This document shows positions 1 through 9,094 of a stretch of 64,000 nucleotides of DNA, one piece after another. Numbering within the stretch: position 1 is the first letter of the stretch; every line of letters starts with the position of its first letter. The DNA lies in the NCBI RefSeq assembly GCF_017312485.1, contig NZ_BMBA01000004.1, forward strand, positions 124,001 through 188,000, read 5' to 3'. The notes beneath the pieces were generated by a model that saw nothing but the letters and a program-made list of their open reading frames with translations, did not search any database and was not told the origin of the DNA. The stretch is from Clostridium zeae (GTDB lineage: Bacteria > Bacillota > Clostridia > Clostridiales > Clostridiaceae). Both the position numbers and the translations under genes were made by a program.

Positions 1-441
1 TACAAAAGCATTTCCTGAGATATTATGGAATATAACACCTCTTGGTTGTCTATGAACTTCCCCATAGCTTGTCTCAATCCAATCATCTAATACGTCAAGA
101 TGTTGAAGTTCTTCTTGAATTGTTTTCTCAAGATTTTCTCTCAAAAGCATATGCATAGAATTCTCAAGTTCATAAGTTATTAGTTCTTCACTTTGATTTA
201 ATATATGCACTAATAATTCTATATGCTTTTTAGAATAATCTCTATTAAGCCACAATTTTGCACATTTATCTAAGATTTCTATTGTATCCTTAACAGACAT
301 ATCATGGACTTTATTTTTATTTGTATTAAGTTTATCTATTACACTAACAATCTGATCAATATCAGAAGAAACTAGTTCAAGATTAATATCATTAATATTT
401 CTAGACACTACATTATTTCCACATGTATATTCAATTTTCAT
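1..441 (-). CDS. luxC: Acyl-CoA reductase (LuxC family), N-terminal 147 residues only
   Basis: The frame is open from the ATG at 441 down to the window edge, so only the N-terminal part is visible. The LuxC assignment rests on its place directly behind luxE and on the N-terminal character of the protein; the catalytic Cys and NAD(P)H domain lie outside the window. LuxC enzymes reduce activated fatty acyl groups to fatty aldehydes and work in a complex with LuxE. The start codon overlaps the luxE stop by one base (TAATG), which indicates translational coupling. No luciferase gene is visible, so the aldehyde probably serves something other than light. Confidence 0.72.
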   Translation of the reverse strand, partial: MKIEYTCGNNVVSRNINDINLELVSSDIDQIVSVIDKLNTNKNKVHDMSVKDTIEILDKCAKLWLNRDYSKKHIELLVHILNQSEELITYELENSMHMLLRENLEKTIQEELQHLDVLDDWIETSYGEVHRQPRGVIFHNISGNAFV

Positions 442-1574
442 TATTTTTCACTCCTAACATTGAGAGTAGCTCCGCAGCCTTTTGCTTCCGCACCTTTTAC
501 TCTACCAACGATCCTTATTGTCATAAGTTTTTCTTTGCAATCAGGACATTCATCTATTGAAACTATTTCTCCAATATCATCTACCATTATTGATGCTCCA
601 GCAAAGGCAGAAGTCCCATATGCATTTAACATCTGCATAAAACCTCTATCTCCAGGATTATATAGTGGCTCTAAAGTTTTAACATCCCTAATTATAACCT
701 TTCCCCATTTTGGTATATGAAAGAGATAATCTTTATATTCTTTTGAATAATGTCCGATAATAAAAAAGGTGTTTTCTGTGAAGGAATAAGAGTCAATAAA
801 GTTTTCTTCTGGTACTCCAAGAAAGTTTGCAACAGTTTCAACAAACTCCTGCTTTCTTATTGCTGTTCCATTGCTCATAGTTCCTTTCTTTCCATCCCAA
901 CCTCCTCCTCCAGTTTGAATTAATACATTCTTTCCAAGATTAAATGGAGGCATTGTTTCTTTTAGTGAGTTTATTGTGTTATAAAGTAAAAGTGCTGAAC
1001 CTCTTATTGAAAGATGTTTATCTAACTTATTATTGCTCTCTAAAAACTTTATAAATTCTTCTACTTCTACAACTAAGTTATCTCCATCAGGCTTAATAAG
1101 AAAGATAGTATTTTCTTTGAAATCAAACATGTCTAAAATATTTCCAATATAGGACTCTGTCCTTTTTCCGTATACCACTTCACTTTTATAGTTCTTCATA
1201 GTATCAGGGTCAGGATAAAAAACACATTCCTGTTCAGTATCAGGTCTCAAGGTTCCAATTGAAAGTTTGTTAAATTCCTTTATCTGCATAATATCGCTTA
1301 TAGTTCTGCCTACCATACTTGGATCACCACTTGTGCTACTTGATACTGTCCACTTATCAATTGTGTTTACTGGTACTTTAAGTAAATTAGTAAATATTTC
1401 AGCTGACTTTTTGAACACTGTAGTTGTTATGAACGGAACCTTCTCCACGTCTTTTTCAGTGTTCAAATCTATAGAAGGATTAAACCCTTGACTATCACAT
1501 AATAGTTTGTATGCCGAACAACGAGTATACTGATCAACTAAATTTATTTTTAAATCTTTATAAAACTTCTCCAT
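441..1574 (-). CDS. luxE: Acyl-protein synthetase LuxE family
   Basis: 377 residues, close to the usual LuxE length of about 370. LuxE proteins activate a fatty acid with ATP and pass the acyl group through a C-terminal cysteine to LuxC. Here a Cys at about 367 (KGCGATL) sits where the acyl-carrying Cys is expected, and a Gly-rich stretch (QTGGGGWDG) lies in the middle of the protein. The ATG is preceded by TTTGAGGGTACGC. First gene of a two-gene unit with luxC; its promoter and a palindromic operator lie directly upstream. The protein is probably cytoplasmic. The family call is fairly secure, the physiological product is not. Confidence 0.8.
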   Translation of the reverse strand: MEKFYKDLKINLVDQYTRCSAYKLLCDSQGFNPSIDLNTEKDVEKVPFITTTVFKKSAEIFTNLLKVPVNTIDKWTVSSSTSGDPSMVGRTISDIMQIKEFNKLSIGTLRPDTEQECVFYPDPDTMKNYKSEVVYGKRTESYIGNILDMFDFKENTIFLIKPDGDNLVVEVEEFIKFLESNNKLDKHLSIRGSALLLYNTINSLKETMPPFNLGKNVLIQTGGGGWDGKKGTMSNGTAIRKQEFVETVANFLGVPEENFIDSYSFTENTFFIIGHYSKEYKDYLFHIPKWGKVIIRDVKTLEPLYNPGDRGFMQMLNAYGTSAFAGASIMVDDIGEIVSIDECPDCKEKLMTIRIVGRVKGAEAKGCGATLNVRSEK

Positions 1575-1602
1575 ATTTGCGTACCCTCAAATCTTTTTAT
1601 TT

Positions 1603-1618
1603 TACTGACCGGTCAGTA
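1603..1618. promoter_or_regulatory. Perfect 16-bp palindromic operator of luxE-luxC, TetR-like
   Basis: TACTGACCGGTCAGTA reads the same on both strands. It lies just downstream of the -10 and about 30 bases before the luxE ATG, where a bound repressor would block initiation. The ACTGAC...GTCAGT style is common for TetR/AcrR-family operators. No TetR gene is visible in the window; it may lie beyond the left edge. Confidence 0.7.
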
Positions 1619-1620
1619 TA

Positions 1621-1649
1621 GTTATACTCTTGTCTCTCAATTTTTTCAA
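1621..1649 (-). promoter_or_regulatory. Promoter of luxE-luxC
   Basis: On the minus strand a TTGAAA -35 (1644-1649) and a TATAAC -10 (1621-1626) are separated by exactly 17 bases. The palindromic operator follows within a few bases, consistent with repression at the start of transcription. Confidence 0.6.
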
Positions 1650-1807
1650 AATTTATATATATCCATTAACGCTTCTATAAATGCTTTAATGAGCTGTTAC
1701 TACTGTTTTTCTTCCATTTACTTACTTTTACACAAAATAGTTTTACATGTTACATATAGTATCACTTATAAGCCTTTTCTTAACTTTTCCAGGAAATTTC
1801 TTTCACA

Positions 1808-1846
1808 GCTGCCTTTCTGAATTCATATGAGGAAAATCTGGCAGGC
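1808..1846 (-). repeat. Interspersed hairpin repeat, copy A
   Basis: On the minus strand this reads GCCTGCC ... TTTTCCTCATATGAATTC ... GGCAGC, closely matching the elements at 15397 and 25492. CTGCC and GGCAG form the base of a hairpin, with an inner pairing of TTTCC-type and GGAAA-type bases. It is followed on the plus strand by a T/A-rich tail ending in ttttactg, also shared. It lies in the 715-base gap between luxE and the chitinase gene; unlike the other two copies no terminator stem adjoins it. Confidence 0.6.
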
Positions 1847-1964
1847 TAATAAGTTAATTTTTTTACTGTATAGACATAAAAGATTTCTAACCCAATTGAA
1901 ATATCTATATTTAGTTAATCTTAAAATTTTATATTTTACTTATACGGTAAAAAAACTAAAGTAT

Positions 1965-2012
1965 AAAACAAATGCGCCATAAGTTAAAAACTTAATGACG
2001 CATTTGTTTTTG
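1965..2012. terminator. Hairpin with A and T flanks in the luxE-chitinase gap
   Basis: AAAACAAATGCG pairs with CGCATTTGTTTT and an inner CATAAGTT/AACTTAATG extends the stem. It lies between copy A of the repeat and the chitinase terminator, so it is not directly behind any gene I can call. The rest of the 1575-2289 gap shows no convincing gene; a short Cys-containing frame around 2110-2165 (minus) is too short to support. Confidence 0.5.
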
Positions 2013-2222
2013 TTATATTTTAATAAGTACTCTGAATTTTTGCTAAATTATTTTTAATTCAACTTTTCATAAAGAAAAAGAAAGACCAGCGTTAGAGTCT
2101 TAGTTATTTGCAATACTGTTCACCGTAACAATTATAACGTAGACACTCAAGAAGATGAAAACTTACTGTTGTTCATACGAAATAAAATATATACTTATCT
2201 AACCTGTTGTATTCACTAATCC

Positions 2223-2262
2223 AAAAAAGTAGCTAAAGCGATACTCTCTAGCTACTTTTCTA
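2223..2262 (-). terminator. Terminator of the chitinase gene
   Basis: AAAGTAGCTA and TAGCTACTTT form a 10-bp stem with a 13-base loop. On the minus strand it ends in a run of six T. It starts about 30 bases after the chitinase stop codon. Confidence 0.8.
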
Positions 2263-2289
2263 TATAAAACTACTAATTAATTTTATTTA

Positions 2290-4122
2290 CTATTGTGCTT
2301 GCCATAATGCAGGTACAGCGCTTGGTTCCCAACCTACTAATGAGGTGTGAGCCTGAATACATTTATAAGTTACGCCATTGTAAGTTACAATATCTCCAAC
2401 ACTATATGCATGATTTGGAACCCATGCATTGTTAGTTGAAGTATCTGGTACAACAACTGTAATCTTGTTTGAAGTTACTGAACTTGCACTATCATTTAAA
2501 ACCACAGTATAATCATAGTTACCCTTAGCTTTGTTAGTAACATTGTAATTAATGCTTACTTGAGCTGCCCCTGGAGTTAAAGTTCCTGTAGAAACAACTG
2601 TTGTTCCTTCATATATCTTATAACCTGTTGCAGTGTTATTCGCTGGCACTACAGCAGTTAAAGTGTAAGTTCCATTATTTACAGAACTAGCAGATAATGT
2701 TGCTGCTTGTAGGGTGTTAGTTCCTGCCTTTGGAACTGTAACTGATACTTGATTTGAAGTAACTGTTGCACTGCCATCGCTTAATTCAGCTTTGTAGGTA
2801 TATGTCCCTGCTGCTTTTGAAGTAACATTATAATTAACGGTCTTATCTGGTTGTCCAGCTGTTAAACTTCCAGAAGCTACTACTGTTGTTCCTTCGTAAA
2901 TTTTATATGAAGTCGCAGTATTGTAAGCTGGGACAACTGCAGATATCGTATAGTTTCCATTTGTAACTGTTGAAGCACTTACCACTGCCGCAGTAAGTTT
3001 ATTTACAGGTGGAGTTAATTTATTAAAATAGTTTCTAAAATAATTTGACCAATCATAGTTTGAATATTTGTCCCAGTTTATTGACCAAGTCATTAAACCT
3101 CTTAAATTTGGATATTTGTTTTTAACGGTATAGCCTCCAACGGTTCCTCCATTGATTAAGCCATCTAAAGCCTTTTGTACTTCTGCATTTGAAACATATC
3201 CATTTCCAGCGTTATTGCAGCTTGGAACCCCTATAACCACTTGATCCTGTCTTAGTGCTGGGAAGAAATAATTAGCATCATTATTTACAGTAAAACCTGT
3301 TAAAAGCATATCAGCTAAAGAAGCATAAAACTCACCAGTTCCCATAGATTGAGCTTTGCCATTTATGTCATTAATTGAACCTGAATTGTAATATTGAACT
3401 TGAAGCCAATTTAGTTGATCTCTAAGTCCATAGATTACTGGCAAAAATGATCCTGCTCTACTATCAACATATGAATTTAATCCACCATAATAAGTATGTC
3501 CTAATTGAACAAAAAAGGTTTCTGGTGCCATTGTTAATACAAAATTGCTTCCATACTTAGTTTTTAACTGCTTTAAAGCACTTATTGTATTAACTATAAC
3601 AGGAGTTGTTGGATTCTTAAAATCTTTATCTCCTTGATTTAAGTAAAGAGAATGTCCTTCAAAGTCTACATCTAATCCATCCAATCCATATTTATCAATA
3701 ATAGTACTGACAGAGTTAACAAAAGTAGTAACAGAAGCACTAGTAGTTAGCTGAACCTCGCCATTTTGCCCTCCAATAGATAGCAAAACCTTCTTTCCTT
3801 TGCTTTGAAGATATTGAACGTCACTTTTAAATTCAGTGTCAGTAGCATTATAAGGAGTAAATCTTATATCTCCTGAAGTTACAGAGGTTGGCTCTCCAAA
3901 TGAAAGATTGACCACATCAAAGTTTGATGAAACATCCTTTAGTTTAATATCTCCTGATCCATTATTGAAATTATGCCAGTATCCTACCAATACATGACTT
4001 GGAATACTGCTGCTTGTCACAGCAGATACATTTTTTGAATTGCTTAGTGTAAGACCAGTAACCATTACACTTGCAACAGCCATCACTGAAACTAATTTTT
4101 TAAAAAACTTGTTTTTAATCAT
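2290..4122 (-). CDS. Secreted GH18 chitinase with two beta-sandwich repeats and a chitin-binding module
   Basis: 610 residues from the ATG at 4122, chosen because AAGGAGAGG lies just upstream; the longer frame to 4161 has no such site and would bury the signal peptide. Order: signal peptide (about 1-35, ending near NVSA), GH18 catalytic domain (about 40-375) with the DGLDVDFE motif and proton donor Glu at about 155, two tandem related modules of about 93 residues each (both contain YKIYEGTTVV), and a C-terminal CBM5/12-type module with the typical YNGVTYKCIQAHTS. GH18 enzymes hydrolyse chitin by substrate-assisted retention. The protein is exported and probably works on environmental chitin. 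Monocistronic, with its own terminator. Confidence 0.92.
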   Translation of the reverse strand: MIKNKFFKKLVSVMAVASVMVTGLTLSNSKNVSAVTSSSIPSHVLVGYWHNFNNGSGDIKLKDVSSNFDVVNLSFGEPTSVTSGDIRFTPYNATDTEFKSDVQYLQSKGKKVLLSIGGQNGEVQLTTSASVTTFVNSVSTIIDKYGLDGLDVDFEGHSLYLNQGDKDFKNPTTPVIVNTISALKQLKTKYGSNFVLTMAPETFFVQLGHTYYGGLNSYVDSRAGSFLPVIYGLRDQLNWLQVQYYNSGSINDINGKAQSMGTGEFYASLADMLLTGFTVNNDANYFFPALRQDQVVIGVPSCNNAGNGYVSNAEVQKALDGLINGGTVGGYTVKNKYPNLRGLMTWSINWDKYSNYDWSNYFRNYFNKLTPPVNKLTAAVVSASTVTNGNYTISAVVPAYNTATSYKIYEGTTVVASGSLTAGQPDKTVNYNVTSKAAGTYTYKAELSDGSATVTSNQVSVTVPKAGTNTLQAATLSASSVNNGTYTLTAVVPANNTATGYKIYEGTTVVSTGTLTPGAAQVSINYNVTNKAKGNYDYTVVLNDSASSVTSNKITVVVPDTSTNNAWVPNHAYSVGDIVTYNGVTYKCIQAHTSLVGWEPSAVPALWQAQ

Positions 4123-4906
4123 AACTTTCCTCTCCTTTTTAATGATTTGTTGCTGAATCACTCAGTAATAAAACAACTAACTTAAACCCTTTCGCTAGAA
4201 TTCATGTAAGTTTTAAATGAAGTTTCAGGACTTAAATGCCCATGTTTATTAGTTTTAGAGAATTTTTATAGATTACTTTTTCACCCCCAATATATACGAT
4301 TTTTAAACTCTGAAATAAATATTTTAGTTAAACTTGTTGTACTAAGGAAATTTTTATTATGGTTACTATGAACATTAGAAAATAAGAATTATAAAATTAG
4401 AAGTATAGAAGTCTAGACATTATTCGATGTGTAATTTGGAATTTATTTAAATTTTTATATTTTATCGTAATAATAAACAGTAAAAACTCTATCTGAAGTA
4501 ATTTTTAATTAAATTGAAAATTTAGCAAAGGGTATGTAGGTATAGAAATGTTGTGATTCATTTAATATATAATGCTGAGATTTTGGTGTTGTTTATTTAA
4601 AATATAATACAAGATGATTATACTATAATTATTCTATATATATTCACCTTTTCCTTCTTTCTTTGTGTTTTTTTGCATACAAAATTTTCTTTTATATATT
4701 CTAATAGTTACTTTAAATAATTTAATGCAGACCATTTTCTCCAACTTATTCAAAAGCAGAAATACGCCACCATATGAGATTAAGATATTTTATAAGGAGA
4801 GAACCAATTTTCCTATTACCTCTGTAAAATATTTGCAATCCTACATTTATATAATATATAATTTAATAAAAAGATTGTTGTAAAACAATATCAGCGTGGT
4901 GGCTAT
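4123..4906. other. Long gene-free region between chitinase and the 4907 gene
   Basis: Very AT-rich, about 780 bases, holding the divergent promoters of the two flanking genes. The chitinase leader (about 4140-4260, minus) contains AACTAATAAAC and GTTTAAGTTAGTT, which can pair to enclose an 80-base segment. It may be a structured leader, but it matches no riboswitch consensus I can recall. The only reading frame over 60 codons (4665-4883) lacks a ribosome site and looks spurious. Confidence 0.4.
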
Positions 4907-5359
4907 ATGAAAAAAAGAATACTAATTATACTACTTTTGGTTTGCTTCCTATCTATTGTAACTAACATTTTTCAATTTAATAGAATTAGAAAATATAATA
5001 CTGAGGAATGCCTTTACACTGCTACTGTTGAAAATTCTTTTAAAGAGTTTATTGCAGGTTTAGATTATTATGATGGTAAAGCAACTCCTTTATCAAATGA
5101 AAGTGCGATAAAAAACAGTGTAAGTGCTGTTGCAGGAATGAGAAATATTGCTCCTTTGTCATCATATAAAGATAATAAGCAACTCTCTTTGATGCTATTA
5201 AATCTAGATATGTTTTTTGTAATGGAATCTAGTGAATATATTAATGACAATGTAAAGACTATAAAGCCTCAATTAACTAATATATCAAAAAATTTAAATG
5301 ATGAAAAAGCAATTTCCGAGTTAAATACAGTATTGGAAAAATTACTATCAAATAAATAG
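4907..5359 (+). CDS. Small membrane-anchored or secreted protein, unknown function
   Basis: 150 residues. Residues 1-24 form a Lys-rich start and one hydrophobic segment, so the protein is either anchored by its N terminus or exported. The rest is hydrophilic and predicted mainly helical, with two Cys-free stretches ending in ...LEKLLSNK. I do not recognise the family. The ribosome site (GTGGTGGC) is weak. It stands alone, with a long upstream gap and a bidirectional terminator behind it. Confidence 0.65.
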   Translation: MKKRILIILLLVCFLSIVTNIFQFNRIRKYNTEECLYTATVENSFKEFIAGLDYYDGKATPLSNESAIKNSVSAVAGMRNIAPLSSYKDNKQLSLMLLNLDMFFVMESSEYINDNVKTIKPQLTNISKNLNDEKAISELNTVLEKLLSNK

Positions 5360-5384
5360 AACTTTAATTAATTAAATTTAAATA

Positions 5385-5448
5385 AGAGAACTCTTAAAGG
5401 ATTTCTAACTCAAGTTTCGGTATAATAATCCTTTAGAAAAGTTCTCTT
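5385..5448. terminator. Bidirectional terminator between convergent genes
   Basis: AGAGAACTcTTAAAGGATT pairs with AATCCTTTAgaaaAGTTCTCT, a long stem between the convergent genes at 4907 and 5512. Confidence 0.75.
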
Positions 5449-5511
5449 CAAAAATTCTCTATTATCAACACTGTTCTTAGATATAGCTTAAAAAATATAT
5501 GAAACTTTAGG

Positions 5512-5946
5512 TTATTTAAAATCACTAATATTATCCTGATAATGAGTATTCCAAATAATAACCCAACATTTCTCAATTCCTTCTCTCTTCATTGCTTCCA
5601 GTCTATGATTCCCATCGTTTACTTTAAGGTCTTTTCCTTCATGCTGTGCTATCAAAGGCGGCATCTCCCAGTGATCGCGTATAAGTTGCCTAAATTTATT
5701 TATTTCAACCTCCCATTCTTCTGGCGCATTAAAATACTCCATATTTGCCTCTGGTCCGCAGCATCTTCTTAGTTTATCAATACTTATAAGAAAAGGACCT
5801 GTCCAATATCTCTTCTCAAGCTTTAGTCCTTCTGAAAAAGGAACATTACCTCCTACAGAATTTAAAAATAAATGCACCCATTCTTCTATCCTACCTTGCT
5901 TTGAAAACTCTATGGCTTCATGGACAGTGAATATCATATCCTTCAT
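5512..5946 (-). CDS. ParB/sulfiredoxin-fold protein
   Basis: 144 residues. The segment PPLIAQHEGKDLKVNDGNHR with DGNHR at 111-115, followed by LEAMKREGIEKCWVIIW, is the signature of ParB-like (ParBc/Srx superfamily) domains, which bind nucleotides. No partition HTH domain is present, so it is not a chromosome-partition ParB; stand-alone members are often nucleotide-dependent enzymes of unknown substrate. It lies 18 bases behind the APH-type kinase gene and is probably co-transcribed with it. Confidence 0.65.
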   Translation of the reverse strand: MKDMIFTVHEAIEFSKQGRIEEWVHLFLNSVGGNVPFSEGLKLEKRYWTGPFLISIDKLRRCCGPEANMEYFNAPEEWEVEINKFRQLIRDHWEMPPLIAQHEGKDLKVNDGNHRLEAMKREGIEKCWVIIWNTHYQDNISDFK

Positions 5947-5964
5947 ATTAATCCTCCTTTAAAA

Positions 5965-6915
5965 TCATTTAATTGCAACATCATATTTATTTAAAATCAT
6001 TAAAATATTATTTAGAATGGACTTATATGCATCCATTCTTCCAAACTTTGCCCAAAACCTCATTCCATCAAGGCTGCTACAAATGGCAGCACATAGAAAT
6101 CTTTCAATAAAATCAGATGTATCAAAGTTATTTTTTTTATAGACAGTATGAAACTTTTCTAAAAGATTATAATTGGGAAATTCTAAGATAATAGTTGCAA
6201 TATCAAAAATGTAATCGCAATAACTTACTTTTCCCCAGTCAATTATTCCTACAATTTCTGAATTATTAATAATGATGTTATTATAATGAAAGTCTGAATG
6301 TGTTAAATATTTTCGTCCTTCACAGTATTTTGCTAGTTCCATCATTTTTTCATATAATGCATTAAAAGTACTATAATCTAGAAAGCTTTTCTCAAAAAGC
6401 TCATACCACCCTTTCCAAAATCCCTCCTGATCTTTAGAAAAGAAGCTTTGCAAAAATTCAATGAAGGTATTAAAAGTGCCACTCATGTTATAATCCAACC
6501 ATCCATATCCCTCACAGGGTGTTGTGTCTATTGAGTGAAGTTTGATAAGTGACTCCATAACACTTGGCATGGCATATTTTAATTCTTTTTCATTTAATTT
6601 ATGAATCGGCTTTCCTTCCACCTTTTCTGAAATTGCATAGTAAAGGTTATTGTATATGCCACTATGCAGAAACTTAGGCAAAGGAAATTTTTCAACTTTC
6701 AAAGCTTCCTGAATATATTTTTCAACTTTAAATTCCATATCATTATGTGAAAAACGAATTACAGACCACTTATCTTTGTATTGAAAAAAATAAACCTTCT
6801 TTATCTTGCCTGTAGGTGCTTCTTCTATCTTCTCAATTTGTTCTTCAAAAAGCCCTTCTAGAAGTTTTATCACCTCATCACTGTTCACTTGTGGTTTCAT
6901 TGGCACATCTGCCAT
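5965..6915 (-). CDS. Aminoglycoside phosphotransferase (APH) family kinase
   Basis: 316 residues from the ATG at 6915, which is preceded by AGGGGG at good spacing; a GTG nine bases earlier is too close to that site. The Brenner motif HSDFHYNN (about 206-213) carries the catalytic Asp, and IIDWGK (about 224) provides the metal-binding Asp. APH-fold enzymes transfer phosphate from ATP to aminoglycosides or other small hydroxyl compounds; the substrate cannot be told from sequence. First gene of a pair with the ParB-like protein. Probably cytoplasmic. Confidence 0.8.
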   Translation of the reverse strand: MADVPMKPQVNSDEVIKLLEGLFEEQIEKIEEAPTGKIKKVYFFQYKDKWSVIRFSHNDMEFKVEKYIQEALKVEKFPLPKFLHSGIYNNLYYAISEKVEGKPIHKLNEKELKYAMPSVMESLIKLHSIDTTPCEGYGWLDYNMSGTFNTFIEFLQSFFSKDQEGFWKGWYELFEKSFLDYSTFNALYEKMMELAKYCEGRKYLTHSDFHYNNIIINNSEIVGIIDWGKVSYCDYIFDIATIILEFPNYNLLEKFHTVYKKNNFDTSDFIERFLCAAICSSLDGMRFWAKFGRMDAYKSILNNILMILNKYDVAIK

Positions 6916-7013
6916 TCTTCCCACCCCCTATAAACTTTCTAATATATACCTAATTTTACTTGAGGTTTAGATGATTTTATAGGTATGTTTTATATATAAT
7001 TATTTAATACATA

Positions 7014-7052
7014 AAAGCTGTTCAAGGAATTTTGCTTTTCCCGAACAGCTTT
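7014..7052 (-). terminator. Terminator of the 7056 gene
   Basis: AAAGCTGTTC and GAACAGCTTT form a 10-bp stem that begins four bases after the stop codon. Confidence 0.8.
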
Positions 7053-7055
7053 CTA

Positions 7056-7319
7056 TCACTTTTTATATACAATTTTTTTAATGGTTTCAATAGCAAGACA
7101 ATACTCTTCTGCCAATTGATCAATTTTAAGTCCTTTTAAGAACTTCTCTTTAATTTCACAATTTCTTTGTCTTATTTCTTCCTTTACACCAGATACTTCT
7201 CCCCATTCTTTACGCATATTTTCTACCTGTGGAATGTAAATCAAGCTACCACTAATATATTTTTGTATCTCAGCTATTAATTCCTGTGGAAGCACCTCTA
7301 TACCATTTTTATAATCCAT
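7056..7319 (-). CDS. CD3324-family small HTH protein, copy 1
   Basis: 87 residues. The middle (SGSLIYIPQ ... RKEWGE.SG) and the C-terminal helix-turn-helix-like stretch (KIDQLAEEYCLAIETIKKIVYKK spans about 65-87) resemble the clostridial CD3324 family, related to Mor-type activators. A paralog with the same architecture is at 25677-25946. It is probably a small DNA-binding regulator; its target is unknown. The gene has its own terminator. Confidence 0.65.
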   Translation of the reverse strand: MDYKNGIEVLPQELIAEIQKYISGSLIYIPQVENMRKEWGEVSGVKEEIRQRNCEIKEKFLKGLKIDQLAEEYCLAIETIKKIVYKK

Positions 7320-7542
7320 TCTAATCCGCTCCTTAAAATTAAAATATTAATCTAAGGATGCAATATCTGCATATAACTTAATTCTCTTCTTATTAGAATG
7401 AACATGGTGATTATATTATTCCATAAAAACATCACCCTGCGTTATCTTACAGACATTGCATGGAATGATGGTTTTGCTGTGGTAATTAAGAATAAGTTTC
7501 TCATCTATAAATCTCCTCCCTAATCCCATTAATATATAAAAT

Positions 7543-8355
7543 CTACCCTGCAATCTCAGCAGAACTAAACTCTCCATTAATATTTCCACTGACTATAATA
7601 CAATGCCCCCAAAACATGTCTCCATCAAAGTAAAATATCTCAAATTCACCATCAGGATGCACACATATGCTATCTAGTCCCATACATTCAGCAAACAATT
7701 CTCTTGTAATCTCATCTATTTCAGCTTCGTCATCATCCTTGAGCCAGTCATTTGCAAGTTCTAATAATTCGTCAGCCGCATAATTTTTAATTCTTTGGCT
7801 CCACTGGTCTTGATTCTTGAAAAGCTCCTGAGCAGTCTGCACTGAAGACTTCATATTTTCTTCTTCATCAAAATCAAAACTCAAATTGCCTTCTTCACCT
7901 GCCCAAGATACATTTTTTTCAAAACTATTAAACCTCTTATCAAGTTCGAACTGTCCAAGTGCCTCATCTTCGTAAAATACTGGTTTCATCGCTTCAGTCA
8001 ATAGATCTTGAAGCTCATCATCTTTGTATTTTGAATCAAGCACCTTAATAAGCATCATTGAATAGTCTCTTTTCATCCGAACTTGTAACCGAACAAGCAT
8101 ATTTCCTTTTAATATATCATGCCACTTTTTCAGTTCATCATCATCTGCTAACCACATAAGCCTTGTAACTATTTTCACTACATCCTCATTAGAATTTAAC
8201 TTCTTCCATGCAATCAAATTAATCGATGCTCCCCATAATTCTTCTTTTGGCGCTTTACCCGCACCTACACCAGAAGCCCCTGTAACCGCTGCTATTTCAA
8301 ATACTTCATCTTCAAATCTGCTCTCAAAACTATTTATTTCGCTTGATCTACTCAT
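7543..8355 (-). CDS. DUF2262 domain protein
   Basis: 270 residues from the ATG at 8355, chosen because GGAGGGAAA lies directly before it; the longer frame to 8412 has no site. The central LGQFELDKRFNSFEKNVSWAG stretch (split: LGQFELDKRF, FEKNVSWAGE) and the acidic C-terminal half match DUF2262. There is no signal peptide or membrane segment. Function is unknown. It stands apart from its neighbours by more than 200 bases on both sides. Confidence 0.65.
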   Translation of the reverse strand: MSRSSEINSFESRFEDEVFEIAAVTGASGVGAGKAPKEELWGASINLIAWKKLNSNEDVVKIVTRLMWLADDDELKKWHDILKGNMLVRLQVRMKRDYSMMLIKVLDSKYKDDELQDLLTEAMKPVFYEDEALGQFELDKRFNSFEKNVSWAGEEGNLSFDFDEEENMKSSVQTAQELFKNQDQWSQRIKNYAADELLELANDWLKDDDEAEIDEITRELFAECMGLDSICVHPDGEFEIFYFDGDMFWGHCIIVSGNINGEFSSAEIAG

Positions 8356-8581
8356 TTTCCCTCCAATTATACCCAATCTAATAACAAAACTTTTATGCTC
8401 TGATTCTCTCACTATAAATCACAAAAGTTTTAAATCTTTATTTCAAGCTTAACTTACTCATACTATTGTACCATTAAAATACAATTATTGTACATTTATC
8501 CTTCATCAATCTACAGTCTATATAACCCACCACTCCAACACTAAATATAAACGTCAAAACTAGGTTGAAGCACTAAACCAT

Positions 8582-8989
8582 CTATACAATATCAGTATCT
8601 CTCATCTCAATTTCAGTTCCCTCTGGAGCCTTTATTTTAAATAAACTTTCTCCAAGCACTTTATAAACCACTTGACCTTTTTTTAGTTTAAATTTGTTAT
8701 ACCCCAAGGACTTAATTCTCTCATATTCTTGTTCTACGTTATCTACTAAAAATGCCATATGAACTGGTCCAGCATTTAAAGAGCTCCACTCATTAAATTT
8801 ATCACCTTCTTTAGGTGTTTGGAGTTCTATCATAAACTCTCCAAGGTTTATCCATGTGTTAAAAGCTCTTCCGTGAAAATTTGGAGTTTCATTAACTATT
8901 TGAAATCCTAATATTCTTGTGTAAAAATCTAATGATTCCTCGTAATTCTCTGTTTGAATACATATATGGTGTATCATTTTTATGCTCAT
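8582..8989 (-). CDS. VOC (glyoxalase/bleomycin-resistance) family protein
   Basis: 135 residues, the usual length for a one-domain VOC protein with two beta-alpha-beta-beta-beta modules. MIHHICIQTENYEESLDFYTR is the typical first strand and helix (His near residue 7-8 as a metal ligand), and a late Glu (EGTEIEMRD) gives another. Members isomerise or bind small molecules, often with a divalent metal. A strong TAGGAGGAAG site sets the start. The substrate is unknown. Confidence 0.8.
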   Translation of the reverse strand: MSIKMIHHICIQTENYEESLDFYTRILGFQIVNETPNFHGRAFNTWINLGEFMIELQTPKEGDKFNEWSSLNAGPVHMAFLVDNVEQEYERIKSLGYNKFKLKKGQVVYKVLGESLFKIKAPEGTEIEMRDTDIV

Positions 8990-9094
8990 AGGTGTCTTCC
9001 TCCTAAAATGTTTAGTGAAGATTCATTATATTATCTTCCAATTATTTTATCAATTCATTTTTAATTCATAAAATATTACTTATGCTTATGGATT

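Noticed and set aside
38-441. Bioluminescence operon
   Set aside because: Only luxE and part of luxC are visible; LuxC/LuxE homologs occur widely without luciferase, so light production cannot be claimed.
2041-2170. Short minus-strand frame with several Cys (CLRYNCYGEQYC) as a possible small peptide gene
   Set aside because: No start codon or ribosome site in the same frame and fewer than 30 codons.
4665-4883. 72-codon frame upstream of the 4907 gene
   Set aside because: No ribosome site, AT-rich random composition, no recognisable motif.
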